NCBI RefSeq assembly: GCF_900698965.1
Contig: NZ_LR217725.1
Coordinates: 248,001-312,000 of the forward strand
Source of the DNA: Erwinia_E haradaeae_A
GTDB lineage: Bacteria > Pseudomonadota > Gammaproteobacteria > Enterobacterales > Enterobacteriaceae
DNA: 64,000 nucleotides
Direction: 5' to 3'
Positions 21,071 through 30,892 of this stretch are shown here, piece by piece (position 1 is the first letter of the stretch; the number at the start of each line of letters is the position of its first letter). The notes beneath the pieces are model-generated. The model searched no databases. It was not told the origin of the DNA and worked only from the letters and a program-made list of their open reading frames with translations. The translations under genes were made by a program, and so were the position numbers.

Positions 21071-21574
21071 GTCAAAAACTTGATAAGATAAAAAGAGTAT
21101 GGGATTCGAAGAGACGCTCTAATCACAATAAGTAAAACCAATAAAATACTCAGTATAAGAACCATGATACTAAGTATACACTATTTAAGATCAGAGGTGA
21201 TTGCATCTGTTTATTGCATAAAATACCGTATTGGTAATAATAATGTATAAAAATAGCAAAATTCAGTGACAACAAAGACAGCGAAGCAAATAGAACCTTG
21301 ATTACATTTTGGATTGTTAGTGCTTATAAGGTTGCTGAAAATAATGACTTTTTCTATACTGAGCGATCAAGAATAGTAACATTTTTTAAAAATATAGGAG
21401 CACAGGGCTGTAGCTTCAGATGTACTGTCATTATGTTTTCTTTAATTAGTTGAATTACTCGAATAATTATTTTGGTATTTTTGTATCCGCAGCTCATGCT
21501 TTAATAAAAGCTACTCATAACTCATCCATACAAATACTACTGATGCTGTCCAGTGTATTTTTTCGGAGCTGTCC
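21071..21574. other. Spacer obgE-yoaE
   Basis: No gene seen in about 500 bp. No sign of dacB, which lies beyond obgE in E. coli, was recognised. Confidence 0.5.
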
Positions 21575-23131
21575 ATGTCATTTCTTTTAGACCCATCAGT
21601 TTTGGCGGGTTTTTTCACTCTTGTTCTTCTGGAAATTGTCCTGGGTATCGATAACTTAGTATTTATTGCTATCTTGTCAGATAAGCTCTCACCAAAGCAG
21701 CGTGATAAAGCCCGCCTCACTGGATTATTATTGGCTATGGTGATGCGGCTAGGTTTGTTATCCTTAATGTCATGGATGTCTACAATGAGCCATCCACTTT
21801 TTAGCATAGGTGATCTTAGTTTTTCTGGGCGTGAATTAATGTTACTTACAGGAGGTGTTTTTCTGTTATTTAAAGCCACGACAGAATTGCACGAACGCTT
21901 AGAGAACCGAGATGTGCATAATGTTAAGCATAAAGGCTATGCTAGTTTTTGGTCAGTGGTAGTGCAGGTGGTTGTTTTAGACGCAGTGTTTTCTCTTGAT
22001 GCAGTCATTACTGCAGTAGGGATGGTAAATGATTTATCAATTATGATGCTTGCAGTAGTGATAGCTATGAGTGTAATGCTCATAGCGTCTAAACCATTAA
22101 CTAACTTTGTCAACGCTCATCCAACTGTAGTAGTCTTATGTTTAAGTTTTTTACTGATGATCGGATTAAGTCTACTAGCTGAAGGTTTTCATTTTAACAT
22201 ACCAAAAGGTTATTTGTATGCAGCAATCAGTTTTTCGATTATTATTGAATTATTTAATCAAATGGCGCGGCGTAACTTAATGCGATATCAAGAGAGACGC
22301 CCTATGCGCGAAAGAACTGCTGAGGCGATTCAACGGCTAATGGGAGGATATAGACAATACGTTAGTCATGGAATAGAAGATGGCTCTGTAACAACAGTAT
22401 CACCGAAAGAAGAATTTAAGGATGAAGAACGCTACATGATGAATGGAGTGCTAACTCTTGCTGCTCGTTCAGTACGGAGCATCATGACACCCCGCGGAGA
22501 AATTTCTTGGGTTGACCTAACTTCTTCATTAGATGAAGTACGCATGCAATTGCTCGATACACCGCACAGTTTGTTTCCGGTGTGCAGAGGTGATTTAGAC
22601 TCAATAATAGGTGTAGTGCGAGCCAAAGAATTATTGGTAGCATTAGATCACGGTGTTGATGTGTTTACTTTTGCGAGCGCTACGCCACCTATCATTATAC
22701 CAGATACCTTGAATCCCTTAAATCTCCTCGGAGTACTACGCCGTGCAAAAGGTAGCTTTGTTGTTGTAACTGGCGAATTTGGTACGGTTCAAGGACTTAT
22801 TACACCATTGGATGTATTAGAAGCTATTGCTGGTGAATTTCCTGATGAAGATGAGACGCCCGATATTGTTATTGATGAAGAGGGTTGGTTGGTTAAAGGT
22901 GGTGCAGATTTGCATTCATTGCAACATTTATTCAATAATCAAAACTTAATAAAACCAGAAGATCACAATGCATCTTTAGCTGGTCTCATTATTGAGCACA
23001 TAGGCAGATTACCTAAAATTGGTGATATTATTAATATTTATTCCCTGAGATTTCAAATTATCGAGGCCACTGATTACCGTATTGATTTAATACGAGTTAC
23101 GAAACAAGATAATACAAGAGATCATGTGTAA
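21575..23131 (+). CDS. yoaE: TerC-family membrane protein with CBS and CorC/HlyC domains (YoaE)
   Basis: Inner-membrane protein, 518 residues, the length I recall for E. coli YoaE, and collinear with it. Residues 1-230 form a TerC domain of several hydrophobic helices, including VLLEIVLGIDNLVFIAILSD and VLDAVFSLDAVITAVGMVND with buried acidic residues typical of metal or ion handling. A CBS pair follows (about 300-420, starting IMTPRGEISWVD). A CorC/HlyC transporter-associated domain covers about 435-515. The biological role is not settled; TerC relatives take part in manganese export. It stands alone between long spacers. Retention in such a reduced genome is notable. Confidence 0.92.
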   Translation: MSFLLDPSVLAGFFTLVLLEIVLGIDNLVFIAILSDKLSPKQRDKARLTGLLLAMVMRLGLLSLMSWMSTMSHPLFSIGDLSFSGRELMLLTGGVFLLFKATTELHERLENRDVHNVKHKGYASFWSVVVQVVVLDAVFSLDAVITAVGMVNDLSIMMLAVVIAMSVMLIASKPLTNFVNAHPTVVVLCLSFLLMIGLSLLAEGFHFNIPKGYLYAAISFSIIIELFNQMARRNLMRYQERRPMRERTAEAIQRLMGGYRQYVSHGIEDGSVTTVSPKEEFKDEERYMMNGVLTLAARSVRSIMTPRGEISWVDLTSSLDEVRMQLLDTPHSLFPVCRGDLDSIIGVVRAKELLVALDHGVDVFTFASATPPIIIPDTLNPLNLLGVLRRAKGSFVVVTGEFGTVQGLITPLDVLEAIAGEFPDEDETPDIVIDEEGWLVKGGADLHSLQHLFNNQNLIKPEDHNASLAGLIIEHIGRLPKIGDIINIYSLRFQIIEATDYRIDLIRVTKQDNTRDHV

Positions 23132-23969
23132 TGAGCAATCATCACTGTGCATGATGTTTGTAAACTTTGAAATGGACAGCTTGAATGATCCTGATTTAGA
23201 TAATTTTTCATTTTTCGTTTAGAGATTATCACGTATTGATTTAATATGTTACTAAACATAAGGATATATTTTAATTTGGATTTTTATTAGGTATAAGAAA
23301 CAAAAAATCTTTTCTATTTTATGTAGAGAAGCGTGATATGTATCCTCATAATGATAAATATATTTATGACTTTTTAAATAACCATATGTTATTACTGATC
23401 AATATCATATATCACGATATCTAACAATGATATCTCACAATAAATTTCATAGTGCCAATTAGCATAATTATCACCTGTAAAAGATGCGATATGTATGTTT
23501 TATTAGTGCATGATAAAACTATTCTATAATGAGTATGCTAATCTTATTATAGGGTATTAATTAAATAGTTTCGGTTATACAGGTTATTAATGCAATAGTT
23601 ACAGATTTCATGGAGATTACTTCATATGAATTTTGAGCATACCCAGGGTAACCAGAGATTTTAGCAGATTAGGAGAGCTGCGCTTTGCAGAACTGATTAT
23701 GCATGATAATGAGTTAGATTAGATAACAATGCATTAAGATGTATTACTCAAAGAGATTATTCCTTTAGATGTATTAGGGGTGCCCTGTATATATACTTAC
23801 ATTACAACTAATATTGCAATATTGTAGTGTGACGACTTAAAAAATCTGTAACTCTGTATAAGAAATGTTTTTATGTTAAGTCGCCTCATTTGTTCTAAGA
23901 TAATTATCACTGATGCAGTTGTGGTGTGTTAATAGGTTAAATGAGCTGGATACTAAAAGCAGGAAACAG
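23132..23969. other. Spacer yoaE-murJ
   Basis: No gene or relict recognised in about 840 bp. An in-frame ATG at 23913 extends the murJ frame but is not the likely start. Confidence 0.5.
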
Positions 23970-25517
23970 ATGAATCTTTTAAAATCATTAGCAGCAGTTA
24001 GTTTTGTGACTTTGTGTTCACGGGTTCTAGGTTTTTCACGGGATTCACTTATAGCTTATATTTTTGGTTCAGGCATGGTAACGGATGCTTTTTTTGTTGC
24101 TTTTAAGTTGCCTAATCTATTCCGTCGTATTTTTGCCGAAGGTGCATTTTCTCAGGCTTTTATTCCAATTTTAACTGAGTATAAGAATGCAAAAAATATA
24201 GAGCTAACAAAAGTATTCATCAGGCATGCATCTGGTCTTCTTACACTAATTGTATCATTAGTGAGCTTATTAGGAATATTTGTTGCACCTTGGGTAATTA
24301 TTGTCACTGCACCTGGTTTTTCTCATACTACAGAGCAGTTTGTAATAACTGTATCACTTATTCATATTATATTTCCATATATATTACTGATTTCTTTGGC
24401 ATCATTGGCTGGATCTATCCTGAATACATGGAATTTTTTTGTAGTGCCTGCCTTATCACCCATATTGCTCAATTTTAGTATGATTAGTTTTTTATTGCTT
24501 GCAACTCCGTACTTTCATCCACCTATTATGGCGCTTGCGTGGGCGGTATTAGTTGGTGGAATACTGCAGTTCTTTTATCAGATGCCTTCTTTAAAAAAAC
24601 TTGGATTACTCGTTCTACCACGTATTGATCTACGCGATAACGCTGTGCGGAGACTAGTGCGTCAGATGGCATCAGGAATTATTGGCGTCTCAGTTAGTCA
24701 AGTGTCTTTAATAATCAATACAACCCTGGCTTCTTTTTTAGAAATAGGATCGGTATCATGGATATATTATTCTGATCGATTAATGGAATTTCCTATTGGA
24801 GTTCTGGGTGTAGCATTAGGAACTATTCTTCTTCCGGCTTTATCAAAGAGTTTCATGAGCGGTCAACAGGCACTGTACTCACAGATAATGGACTGGGGAT
24901 TGCGTCTGTGTTTTCTTTTAGCAATCCCAGGTTCTGTGGCGCTTTGTATTTTAGCAAAACCGCTTACTATTGTTTTATTTCAATATGGTAAATTTACGCC
25001 CTTTGATGTAACGATGACGCAGCGCTCTTTAGTGGCCTATTCAGTAGGTTTGATAGGGCTCATTGTCATGAAAGTATTGGCGCCGGGTTTTTATGCTAGA
25101 CAGGATATGAGCACTCCATTCAAGATTGCCATAGTAACACTTCTAGCAACACAGATCATGAACTTAGCTTTTATTGGTCCGTTTAAACACGCTGGGTTGT
25201 CACTATCGATTGGATTATCTGCCTGTCTAAATACTGGACTGCTTTATTGGCAATTACTTAAAAAACGATTTTTCGTACCACAGCCAGGATGGATGAAATT
25301 TTTTATACGTTTATTTATTGCTGTGCTAGCTATGGCAATATCCTTATTTGGAGTATCTCACATGATCCAAGACTGGAGTATGGGGGGTATGCCGGAGAGA
25401 TTGTTGCGACTCTCGGTGGTATGTGGCATTGGCATTAGTGTTTATTGTTTGATGTTGTTAATAGTAGGTTTTCGTCCACGTGACTTGTATCCATATAACT
25501 CAGAATTATTACAGTAG
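23970..25517 (+). CDS. murJ: Lipid II flippase MurJ (MviN)
   Basis: Flips the peptidoglycan precursor lipid II across the inner membrane (MOP superfamily, 14 transmembrane helices). I start at the ATG at 23970, preceded by AGGA; the upstream in-frame ATG at 23913 adds 19 residues with no family counterpart. With this start, numbering matches E. coli: Arg18, Arg24, Asp25 and Arg52, all known to be essential, are present, with the segments RVLGFSRD and PNLFRRIFAEGAFSQAF. Length is 515 against 511. Retention means a peptidoglycan wall is still made. No operon partner is visible. Confidence 0.96.
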   Translation: MNLLKSLAAVSFVTLCSRVLGFSRDSLIAYIFGSGMVTDAFFVAFKLPNLFRRIFAEGAFSQAFIPILTEYKNAKNIELTKVFIRHASGLLTLIVSLVSLLGIFVAPWVIIVTAPGFSHTTEQFVITVSLIHIIFPYILLISLASLAGSILNTWNFFVVPALSPILLNFSMISFLLLATPYFHPPIMALAWAVLVGGILQFFYQMPSLKKLGLLVLPRIDLRDNAVRRLVRQMASGIIGVSVSQVSLIINTTLASFLEIGSVSWIYYSDRLMEFPIGVLGVALGTILLPALSKSFMSGQQALYSQIMDWGLRLCFLLAIPGSVALCILAKPLTIVLFQYGKFTPFDVTMTQRSLVAYSVGLIGLIVMKVLAPGFYARQDMSTPFKIAIVTLLATQIMNLAFIGPFKHAGLSLSIGLSACLNTGLLYWQLLKKRFFVPQPGWMKFFIRLFIAVLAMAISLFGVSHMIQDWSMGGMPERLLRLSVVCGIGISVYCLMLLIVGFRPRDLYPYNSELLQ

Positions 25518-26187
25518 AACCGCGGTATTTTTTAAGGGCATAGCAATAGTTAAAAACTCACTAGTAATTGTGGGAAGTAATTGTAGGATTGCCTATAGAT
25601 TACATGTGTTTGTTACATACAGAGATACACCAATATACTCAAAAAGTAATTTAGTCATGGTTTACAAAAACATTTCTAATACAATCCAAAAACTATATTT
25701 CTAGAGTGCGGCATGTTTTCAATTTTCTATGTACAAATAGAATGATGACTAATAATTTTAATTAGGCTTTAAAGAAAAAATGTACTAACTATCCGGACCT
25801 ATCTATCTGGTGATTGAACAGCGCTAGCTGATTTATCTATTAATCTTTTAAGCTCTCTCATGTGTAAGTAATACATACTTTATATTTTTGTTTTTTGTAA
25901 GTTAGTGTATTCGATAGGAAAAAGATTTTGCTATGATAGGGTATTTTGCAAGAATAATCTTATTAATGATTTTTAACATTATGTAGAAGAGACACACATC
26001 ATCGATGGGAAGATAAGCATAACTATTTTAATCAACTGGGCTGTAATAGTTAACATGCATTGATTAGTGTTTTCTTAATAAATAGTAAAAGATAAATAGT
26101 AAAAGAATATTTTCAATCTCAGAAGGATTATAGTTTATAGCGCTAAATGCATTAAGAGTTATAATTTTATTAGGAAGAACAAATAAC
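25518..26187. other. Spacer murJ-lolA with possible ftsK remnant
   Basis: No intact gene. Around 25938-26012 on the plus strand a broken frame reads RVFCKNNLINDF*HYVEE. This can be laid against the FtsK C-terminal RQFRIGYNRAARIIEQMEA at about the distance from lolA expected from E. coli. Only about five identities support it, so I give it as a possibility. Confidence 0.3.
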
Positions 26188-26802
26188 ATGATCAATAAAA
26201 TATTGATTGTCATCTGTCTATTAATCATACCTGGCGTTTCTAGTAGTATGCAATGTGATATAGCCACTGTTCTGCAAAAGCGTCTTGAAAAAATTCAAAG
26301 CTTTCACACTGAGTTTAATCAAACAGTGATCGACAAAAGAAATATTTTAATTCAAAAGAGTCATGGCTATGTGTGGGTGAATCGACCAGATCAGTTATAT
26401 TGGAAGGTGCTGTACCCTGATTCAAGTGATTTAATATCAGATGGAAAGACGTTGTGGTTTTACAATCCATCTGTCAAACAAGTCAGTATCTATTGCGTGA
26501 AAAATATTCTTCAGAATACCCCGTTAATGCTGGTATCATGCCATTGGTCTAATGCCTGGAAACGATATCATTTACTACAAAAAGGTGATACCTTTATCTT
26601 CATTCCTAAGGAATTATATAGCAATATTAAAAAATTTACTCTAAATATTCTCAAAAATGGTAATATTAATCGCTTTAGTATCTTTGAGAGAGATGGAGTA
26701 TGTATTCGCTATGTTTTAGCCAAGCAGAATCCTACTGAAATTGATCCTAAAAAATTTCAATTTAGTATACCTCCAGGGGTTACAATAGATGATCATCGGT
26801 AA
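26188..26802 (+). CDS. lolA: Outer-membrane lipoprotein carrier LolA
   Basis: Periplasmic chaperone that receives lipoproteins from LolCDE and hands them to LolB. It has 204 residues, normal. A hydrophobic signal peptide of about 20 residues (MINKILIVICLLIIPGVSSS) precedes the mature protein. Family blocks include SFHTEFNQTV, the strand GYVWVNRPDQLYWK, SDGKTLWFYNPSVKQV and the C-terminal FSIPPGVTIDDHR. In E. coli the order is ftsK-lolA-rarA-serS. Here a possible ftsK remnant is upstream, while rarA (decayed) and serS are 30 kb away, so a rearrangement broke the group after lolA. Its presence implies outer-membrane lipoproteins are still sorted. Confidence 0.94.
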   Translation: MINKILIVICLLIIPGVSSSMQCDIATVLQKRLEKIQSFHTEFNQTVIDKRNILIQKSHGYVWVNRPDQLYWKVLYPDSSDLISDGKTLWFYNPSVKQVSIYCVKNILQNTPLMLVSCHWSNAWKRYHLLQKGDTFIFIPKELYSNIKKFTLNILKNGNINRFSIFERDGVCIRYVLAKQNPTEIDPKKFQFSIPPGVTIDDHR

Positions 26803-26953
26803 TAGAGCATAAAAATTAATATTCGATATATTAAATAGGTATACTATATATTTTTGATATATCTTTCAGTAGTCAGAGTTATATATATGCAGCAAAAATA
26901 GATGAGCGATTCTGCTAGATCAAGTTGTATTACTAGGTTAAAGGTTAAACATG

Positions 26954-26995
26954 ACAACATATAAAACATTCTAAATAGAATGTTTTATATGTTGT
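26954..26995. repeat. Perfect 19-bp inverted repeat (hairpin)
   Basis: The arm ACAACATATAAAACATTCT at 26954-26972 and its exact complement at 26977-26995 flank a 4-nt AAAT loop, about 150 bp after lolA. There is no T-run, so it is not a typical terminator. Confidence 0.85.
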
Positions 26996-27181
26996 GCGCT
27001 TAGAGTAGTAATGTAGTTTCGAAAACATCCCTCTATAAAGATGCTCAAGTTATATTTTATATACATGATATTATTGAATTTTCTCAAGCGCAGCGGTATT
27101 CATGTGCTTGAGAGGCATAGTGATCGTTTTGTAAATATTTTTAAAGATACAGAGGATGTGTTTATATATACTTAGTATACG

Positions 27182-27209
27182 GTATATAGTATATAGTATA
27201 TAGTATATA
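27182..27209. repeat. 7-bp microsatellite, four copies
   Basis: gtatata is repeated four times without interruption in the lolA-proS spacer. Confidence 0.85.
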
Positions 27210-27549
27210 TGAATATAGCGTAAGCTATATTCAATATAATCAATCATGTCTTTTTTCCTTTAATATCTTTAATTTTTACTAATAATTTTTATCGATTATG
27301 ATGTAAAAGAAATTGTGTCTTCATATATGTAGATAGTCTTATTTAAGAAATAGAACTACTATAGAATTTCATAAGTTATAGCTATGAATCTGTGATTATC
27401 ATATCTTATGGAGCAGTATACGTATTTTATATACAATATATTCTTTATTATCCTTATATCAAAAAAATGTAATGTTTATTACTGTAATATTTAAAAATAT
27501 TATTTTCTGTTACTTCTAGGCCTGATTAACTTACGTAAACCGATAAGCC

Positions 27550-29286
27550 ATGCGCACTACTCAATATATGCTTTCAACGCTAAAAGAAAAGCCTTCCAGT
27601 GCTGACACAATCAGTCATCAACTTATGCTGCGCGCTGGGATGATACGTCAATTAGCATCAGGATTATATACCTGGCTGCCGACTGGGTTGCGGGTAGTAC
27701 AAAAAATAACACGTCTTGTACGTGAAGAAATGCAGCGTATTGGTTTTCTTGAAGTATCTATGCCAATTATACAACCGGCTAGTCTATGGCAGGAAAGTGG
27801 ACGCTGGGAGCAGTATGGTTCTGAGTTACTCAAATTGGTCGACCGGAACGGTCGTTCTTTTGTAGTTGGCCCAACACATGAAGAAGTGATTACTGACTTA
27901 ATCCGTAATGAAGTTACCTCTTACAAACAATTGCCTATTAAGCTTTTCCAGATTCACACAAAATTTCGTGATGAAATACGACCGCGATTTGGTGTTATAC
28001 GTTCTAGAGAATTCCTTATGAAGGATGGTTATTCTTTTCATGAAACACAGGAATCTTTGCAGGAAACTTATGCAGTTATGTATAGTGCGTACAGAAATAT
28101 CTTAAAAAAGATGGATTTAAACTTTTGTATTGTAGAAGCAGATACTGGATCTATTGGTGGCTGCATTTCTCACGAATTTCAAGTTTTAGCAGAAAGTGGC
28201 GATAATGATATTGCATATTCTACAGAATCGACATATGCAGCAAATCTAGAAATAGCGGAGGCATTGCCTCCAAGCAATGCGCGACAGTTAGGTTCACAAA
28301 TAAAAACACAATTTTTGACACAGAATGTTACTACTACTCAGGATCTTGTTGAGAAGTTCCATGTTCCAATAAACAAAATAGTTCAAACACTGGTAGTAAA
28401 AGCAAATACAGACATCGCTGATGGGTTGGTTGCTCTTTTAGTACGAGGAGATCATGTACTTAATAAAATTAAAGCAGAAAGGATTGATATTATAGCCTCG
28501 CCATTATGTTTTGCGACTGATCAGGAAATTCGTCGATATTGTCAAGCTGGAATTAAATCACTAGGGCCAATTGGTCTTAATATGCCTATTATAGCTGACC
28601 GTTCTGTTGCTGCCATGAGTGATTTTATTGTTGGTGCTAATATTGATGGTCAATATTTTACAGGCATCAACTGGGAGCGTGATCTCCCATTGCCACGTAT
28701 TGAAGATATTCGTAATGTAGTAGAAGGTGACATGAGCTCTGATGGTAAAGGTGTATTATTAATTAAACGGGGGATTGAAGTTGGACATATTTTTCAGCTA
28801 GGAACAAAATATTCTAATGCTATGAAAGCTATTGTACAAAGCGTAGATGGATGTAGTAAAACTATCAGTATGGGATGTTATGGCCTCGGTATTAGTCGTC
28901 TTATTGCCGCTGCAATTGAGCAGAATCATGATGAGCATGGTATTTTATGGTCACCAGTGCTAGCTCCATTTCAAGTGGCTATATTACCAATTAATATACA
29001 ACAGTCGTTTCGTGTAAGATGTACAGCTGAAGATCTTTACTCTCAGCTACTAGCTCAAGGTATTGATGTCATTCTGGATGACAGGATCGAAAGACCAGGT
29101 ATAATGTTTTCAGATATGGAGCTAATTGGAATTCCACATATCTTAGTTATTAGTGAGCGTAATCTTAACAATAAAGAAATTGAATACAAATCTAGAGTGT
29201 TGAATCAAAAACGAATGTTTAAAATTAGTGAAATGATCTTATATCTTAAGTCAGTACTGCATGATGCTATGTTGCATCCTAACTGA
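27550..29286 (+). CDS. proS: Prolyl-tRNA synthetase
   Basis: Charges tRNA-Pro with proline; class II synthetase of the bacterial type with an editing insertion. It has 578 residues against 572 in E. coli. The N-terminus MRTTQYMLSTLKEKPSSAD matches the family. Motif 2 is RPRFGVIRSREFLMKDGYSFH, and motif 3 contains MGCYGLGISRLIAAAIEQN. The ybaK-like editing domain occupies about 225-400, with KIVQTLVVKA near its start. The anticodon-binding domain ends the protein. It is the partner of the tRNA-Pro(GGG) gene in this window. No defect seen. Confidence 0.97.
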   Translation: MRTTQYMLSTLKEKPSSADTISHQLMLRAGMIRQLASGLYTWLPTGLRVVQKITRLVREEMQRIGFLEVSMPIIQPASLWQESGRWEQYGSELLKLVDRNGRSFVVGPTHEEVITDLIRNEVTSYKQLPIKLFQIHTKFRDEIRPRFGVIRSREFLMKDGYSFHETQESLQETYAVMYSAYRNILKKMDLNFCIVEADTGSIGGCISHEFQVLAESGDNDIAYSTESTYAANLEIAEALPPSNARQLGSQIKTQFLTQNVTTTQDLVEKFHVPINKIVQTLVVKANTDIADGLVALLVRGDHVLNKIKAERIDIIASPLCFATDQEIRRYCQAGIKSLGPIGLNMPIIADRSVAAMSDFIVGANIDGQYFTGINWERDLPLPRIEDIRNVVEGDMSSDGKGVLLIKRGIEVGHIFQLGTKYSNAMKAIVQSVDGCSKTISMGCYGLGISRLIAAAIEQNHDEHGILWSPVLAPFQVAILPINIQQSFRVRCTAEDLYSQLLAQGIDVILDDRIERPGIMFSDMELIGIPHILVISERNLNNKEIEYKSRVLNQKRMFKISEMILYLKSVLHDAMLHPN

Positions 29287-29654
29287 GAAGTCATTTAACC
29301 GCTTAGCTATTACACTCAGTAATTACACAATATGTAGCAATGTCAGTTAAATTATTGATTGACTACCATCTTTCTTAGAAAGAGTATATGTATATACAAT
29401 ATAAGCATCACGTATATCGTATTTTTTGAATATTAGTATTGAATTGTATAGCTTCAGTAAGCTATATGTTGATAGCTACCTCTTTAACGACCGATACATC
29501 ACAAAACGATTTATTAATAATCCCCGAATACGCGTCATATCATCATGATTGGATATTAACAAGATATAACAGTGGAGTTTGTCCACTAGTATGAAGATGA
29601 ATTTTTATTCAAACTATACCTTATCATTGCAGCAGAAGTTATTCGCGGGCAGTC
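29287..29654. other. Spacer between proS and yqjA (convergent)
   Basis: No gene or clear terminator recognised in 368 bp. Confidence 0.5.
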
Positions 29655-30314
29655 TTATTTTTTCGATAGATTCTTACTACATAAGCAGTATAGTACGCTT
29701 ACTAAGCCACATAGCATCAAACCCATTGGTAGCAATATTAGACATAGCATAAATTGCGGTTCGTAATAAATAAAAATTGGTGTTTGCCCAAATAAAAACC
29801 CCACCATGATTAACACCAGTACCCAGAGAAAAGCACTAGTCCAGTTAAATAATTGAAACTTTATATTATCCAAACTAGACAGTCCTGCAATAGTTGGTAA
29901 TAGTGTGCGAACAAAAGCAATAAAACGACTAATTAATAGCGCAGACATCCCGTATTGTTGAAACAATCGTTCTACTCTTTGATGGTAATGTAACGGAAGA
30001 CATAAGAGCCACTTTTGCACTATTAGTGTGTGTCCCAACCACTTACCTTGTACATAGCTAACCCAGCAACCAAGAGCAGCAGCAATTGTTAAAATGCATA
30101 ATATAAGTACGCCATTTATTACTCCTTTGGCCACTAAGATACCAACTAGCACTAATAGACTGTCACCTGGTAAAAAAGATGTCGGTAATAAAGCATTTTC
30201 TAAAAATAAGATACAAAAGAATATAACATAGAGTGACAAAACAAGAGACGGATCTGTAAGTGCGGTATAGTTATGTTGCCATAAAGCTCGAGATAAAAAT
30301 TTTAAAATATCCAT
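29655..30314 (-). CDS. yqjA: DedA-family membrane protein YqjA
   Basis: Inner-membrane protein of the DedA family, whose members act in phospholipid scrambling and proton-dependent homeostasis. I choose the ATG at 30314 (219 residues) over an in-frame ATG at 30368. The shorter form has the length of E. coli YqjA and puts Glu39, Asp51, Arg130 and Arg136 at exactly the numbers known to be functional there. Characteristic segments are FLENALLPTSFLPGDSLLVL and RFIAFVRTLLPTIAGLSSLD. Four or more hydrophobic helices are evident. Upstream lie clpP-clpX on the same strand. Retaining at least one DedA protein is common because loss of all is lethal in E. coli. Confidence 0.9.
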   Translation of the reverse strand: MDILKFLSRALWQHNYTALTDPSLVLSLYVIFFCILFLENALLPTSFLPGDSLLVLVGILVAKGVINGVLILCILTIAAALGCWVSYVQGKWLGHTLIVQKWLLCLPLHYHQRVERLFQQYGMSALLISRFIAFVRTLLPTIAGLSSLDNIKFQLFNWTSAFLWVLVLIMVGFLFGQTPIFIYYEPQFMLCLILLPMGLMLCGLVSVLYCLCSKNLSKK

Positions 30315-30892
30315 TGTTGAGTATCTCAGATATAAGCAAACAGTTATTTCTGGAGTTGGTCTAAACATCTAAGATAAGATATGTTCTTATAAAGATTTTT
30401 GATAGAGATTAATCCTTAAGCCATAGCCTTGATTTTCAGATAGTTGTATAGTGCCTCTGGGGCATCTCTGTTCATGATAAAATCAGTTGTACTTATTGAT
30501 GTTTCAATTTATGAGAATGATAAATAGCAACCCAATGGAAACCTAATGAGAAAATATTCTCACACGTAATTTTTCACAAAGAAGCTAAAATACACAAACG
30601 AAAGTCTTCGATTAATAAGAGAGTAATATGTTTTTTCCTAAAAATAACAAATTTACGAATTTTTAATAAAAGCTAACCATAGGTATACAAGAGCCCTTGT
30701 AAAGTGTTATAAGCCACAAACTGACGAAGTTTATGGATGATGTTTGTCATTAAACAGATTGAATTAATTACTACATATTTATATGAGATCTAATTTGCAC
30801 TGGCATCTTACCCAACATAATGATATTTTTGCATTGATAATGGTAATGACAAAATTATTGTAAAATTTATTTTTATTCACGTAAATTAAAAG
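30315..30892. other. Spacer clpX-yqjA
   Basis: No gene seen. In E. coli lon follows clpX; here that position is taken by this spacer and yqjA, and no Lon frame is recognisable. Confidence 0.5.

Larger units (their letters stand above)
26803..27549. other. Spacer lolA-proS
   Basis: No intact gene. It holds a 19-bp perfect hairpin at 26954-26995 and a 7-bp x 4 repeat (gtatata) at 27182-27209. In E. coli trmO precedes proS; no convincing remnant was found. Confidence 0.55.

Noticed and set aside
21100..21140. tRNA-like GGATTCGAA string
   Set aside because: The surrounding bases do not give an acceptor stem or anticodon arm.
27000..27549. Remnant of trmO before proS
   Set aside because: A YGAVYVF frame near 27408 vaguely recalls the TrmO C-terminus, but nothing else matches.
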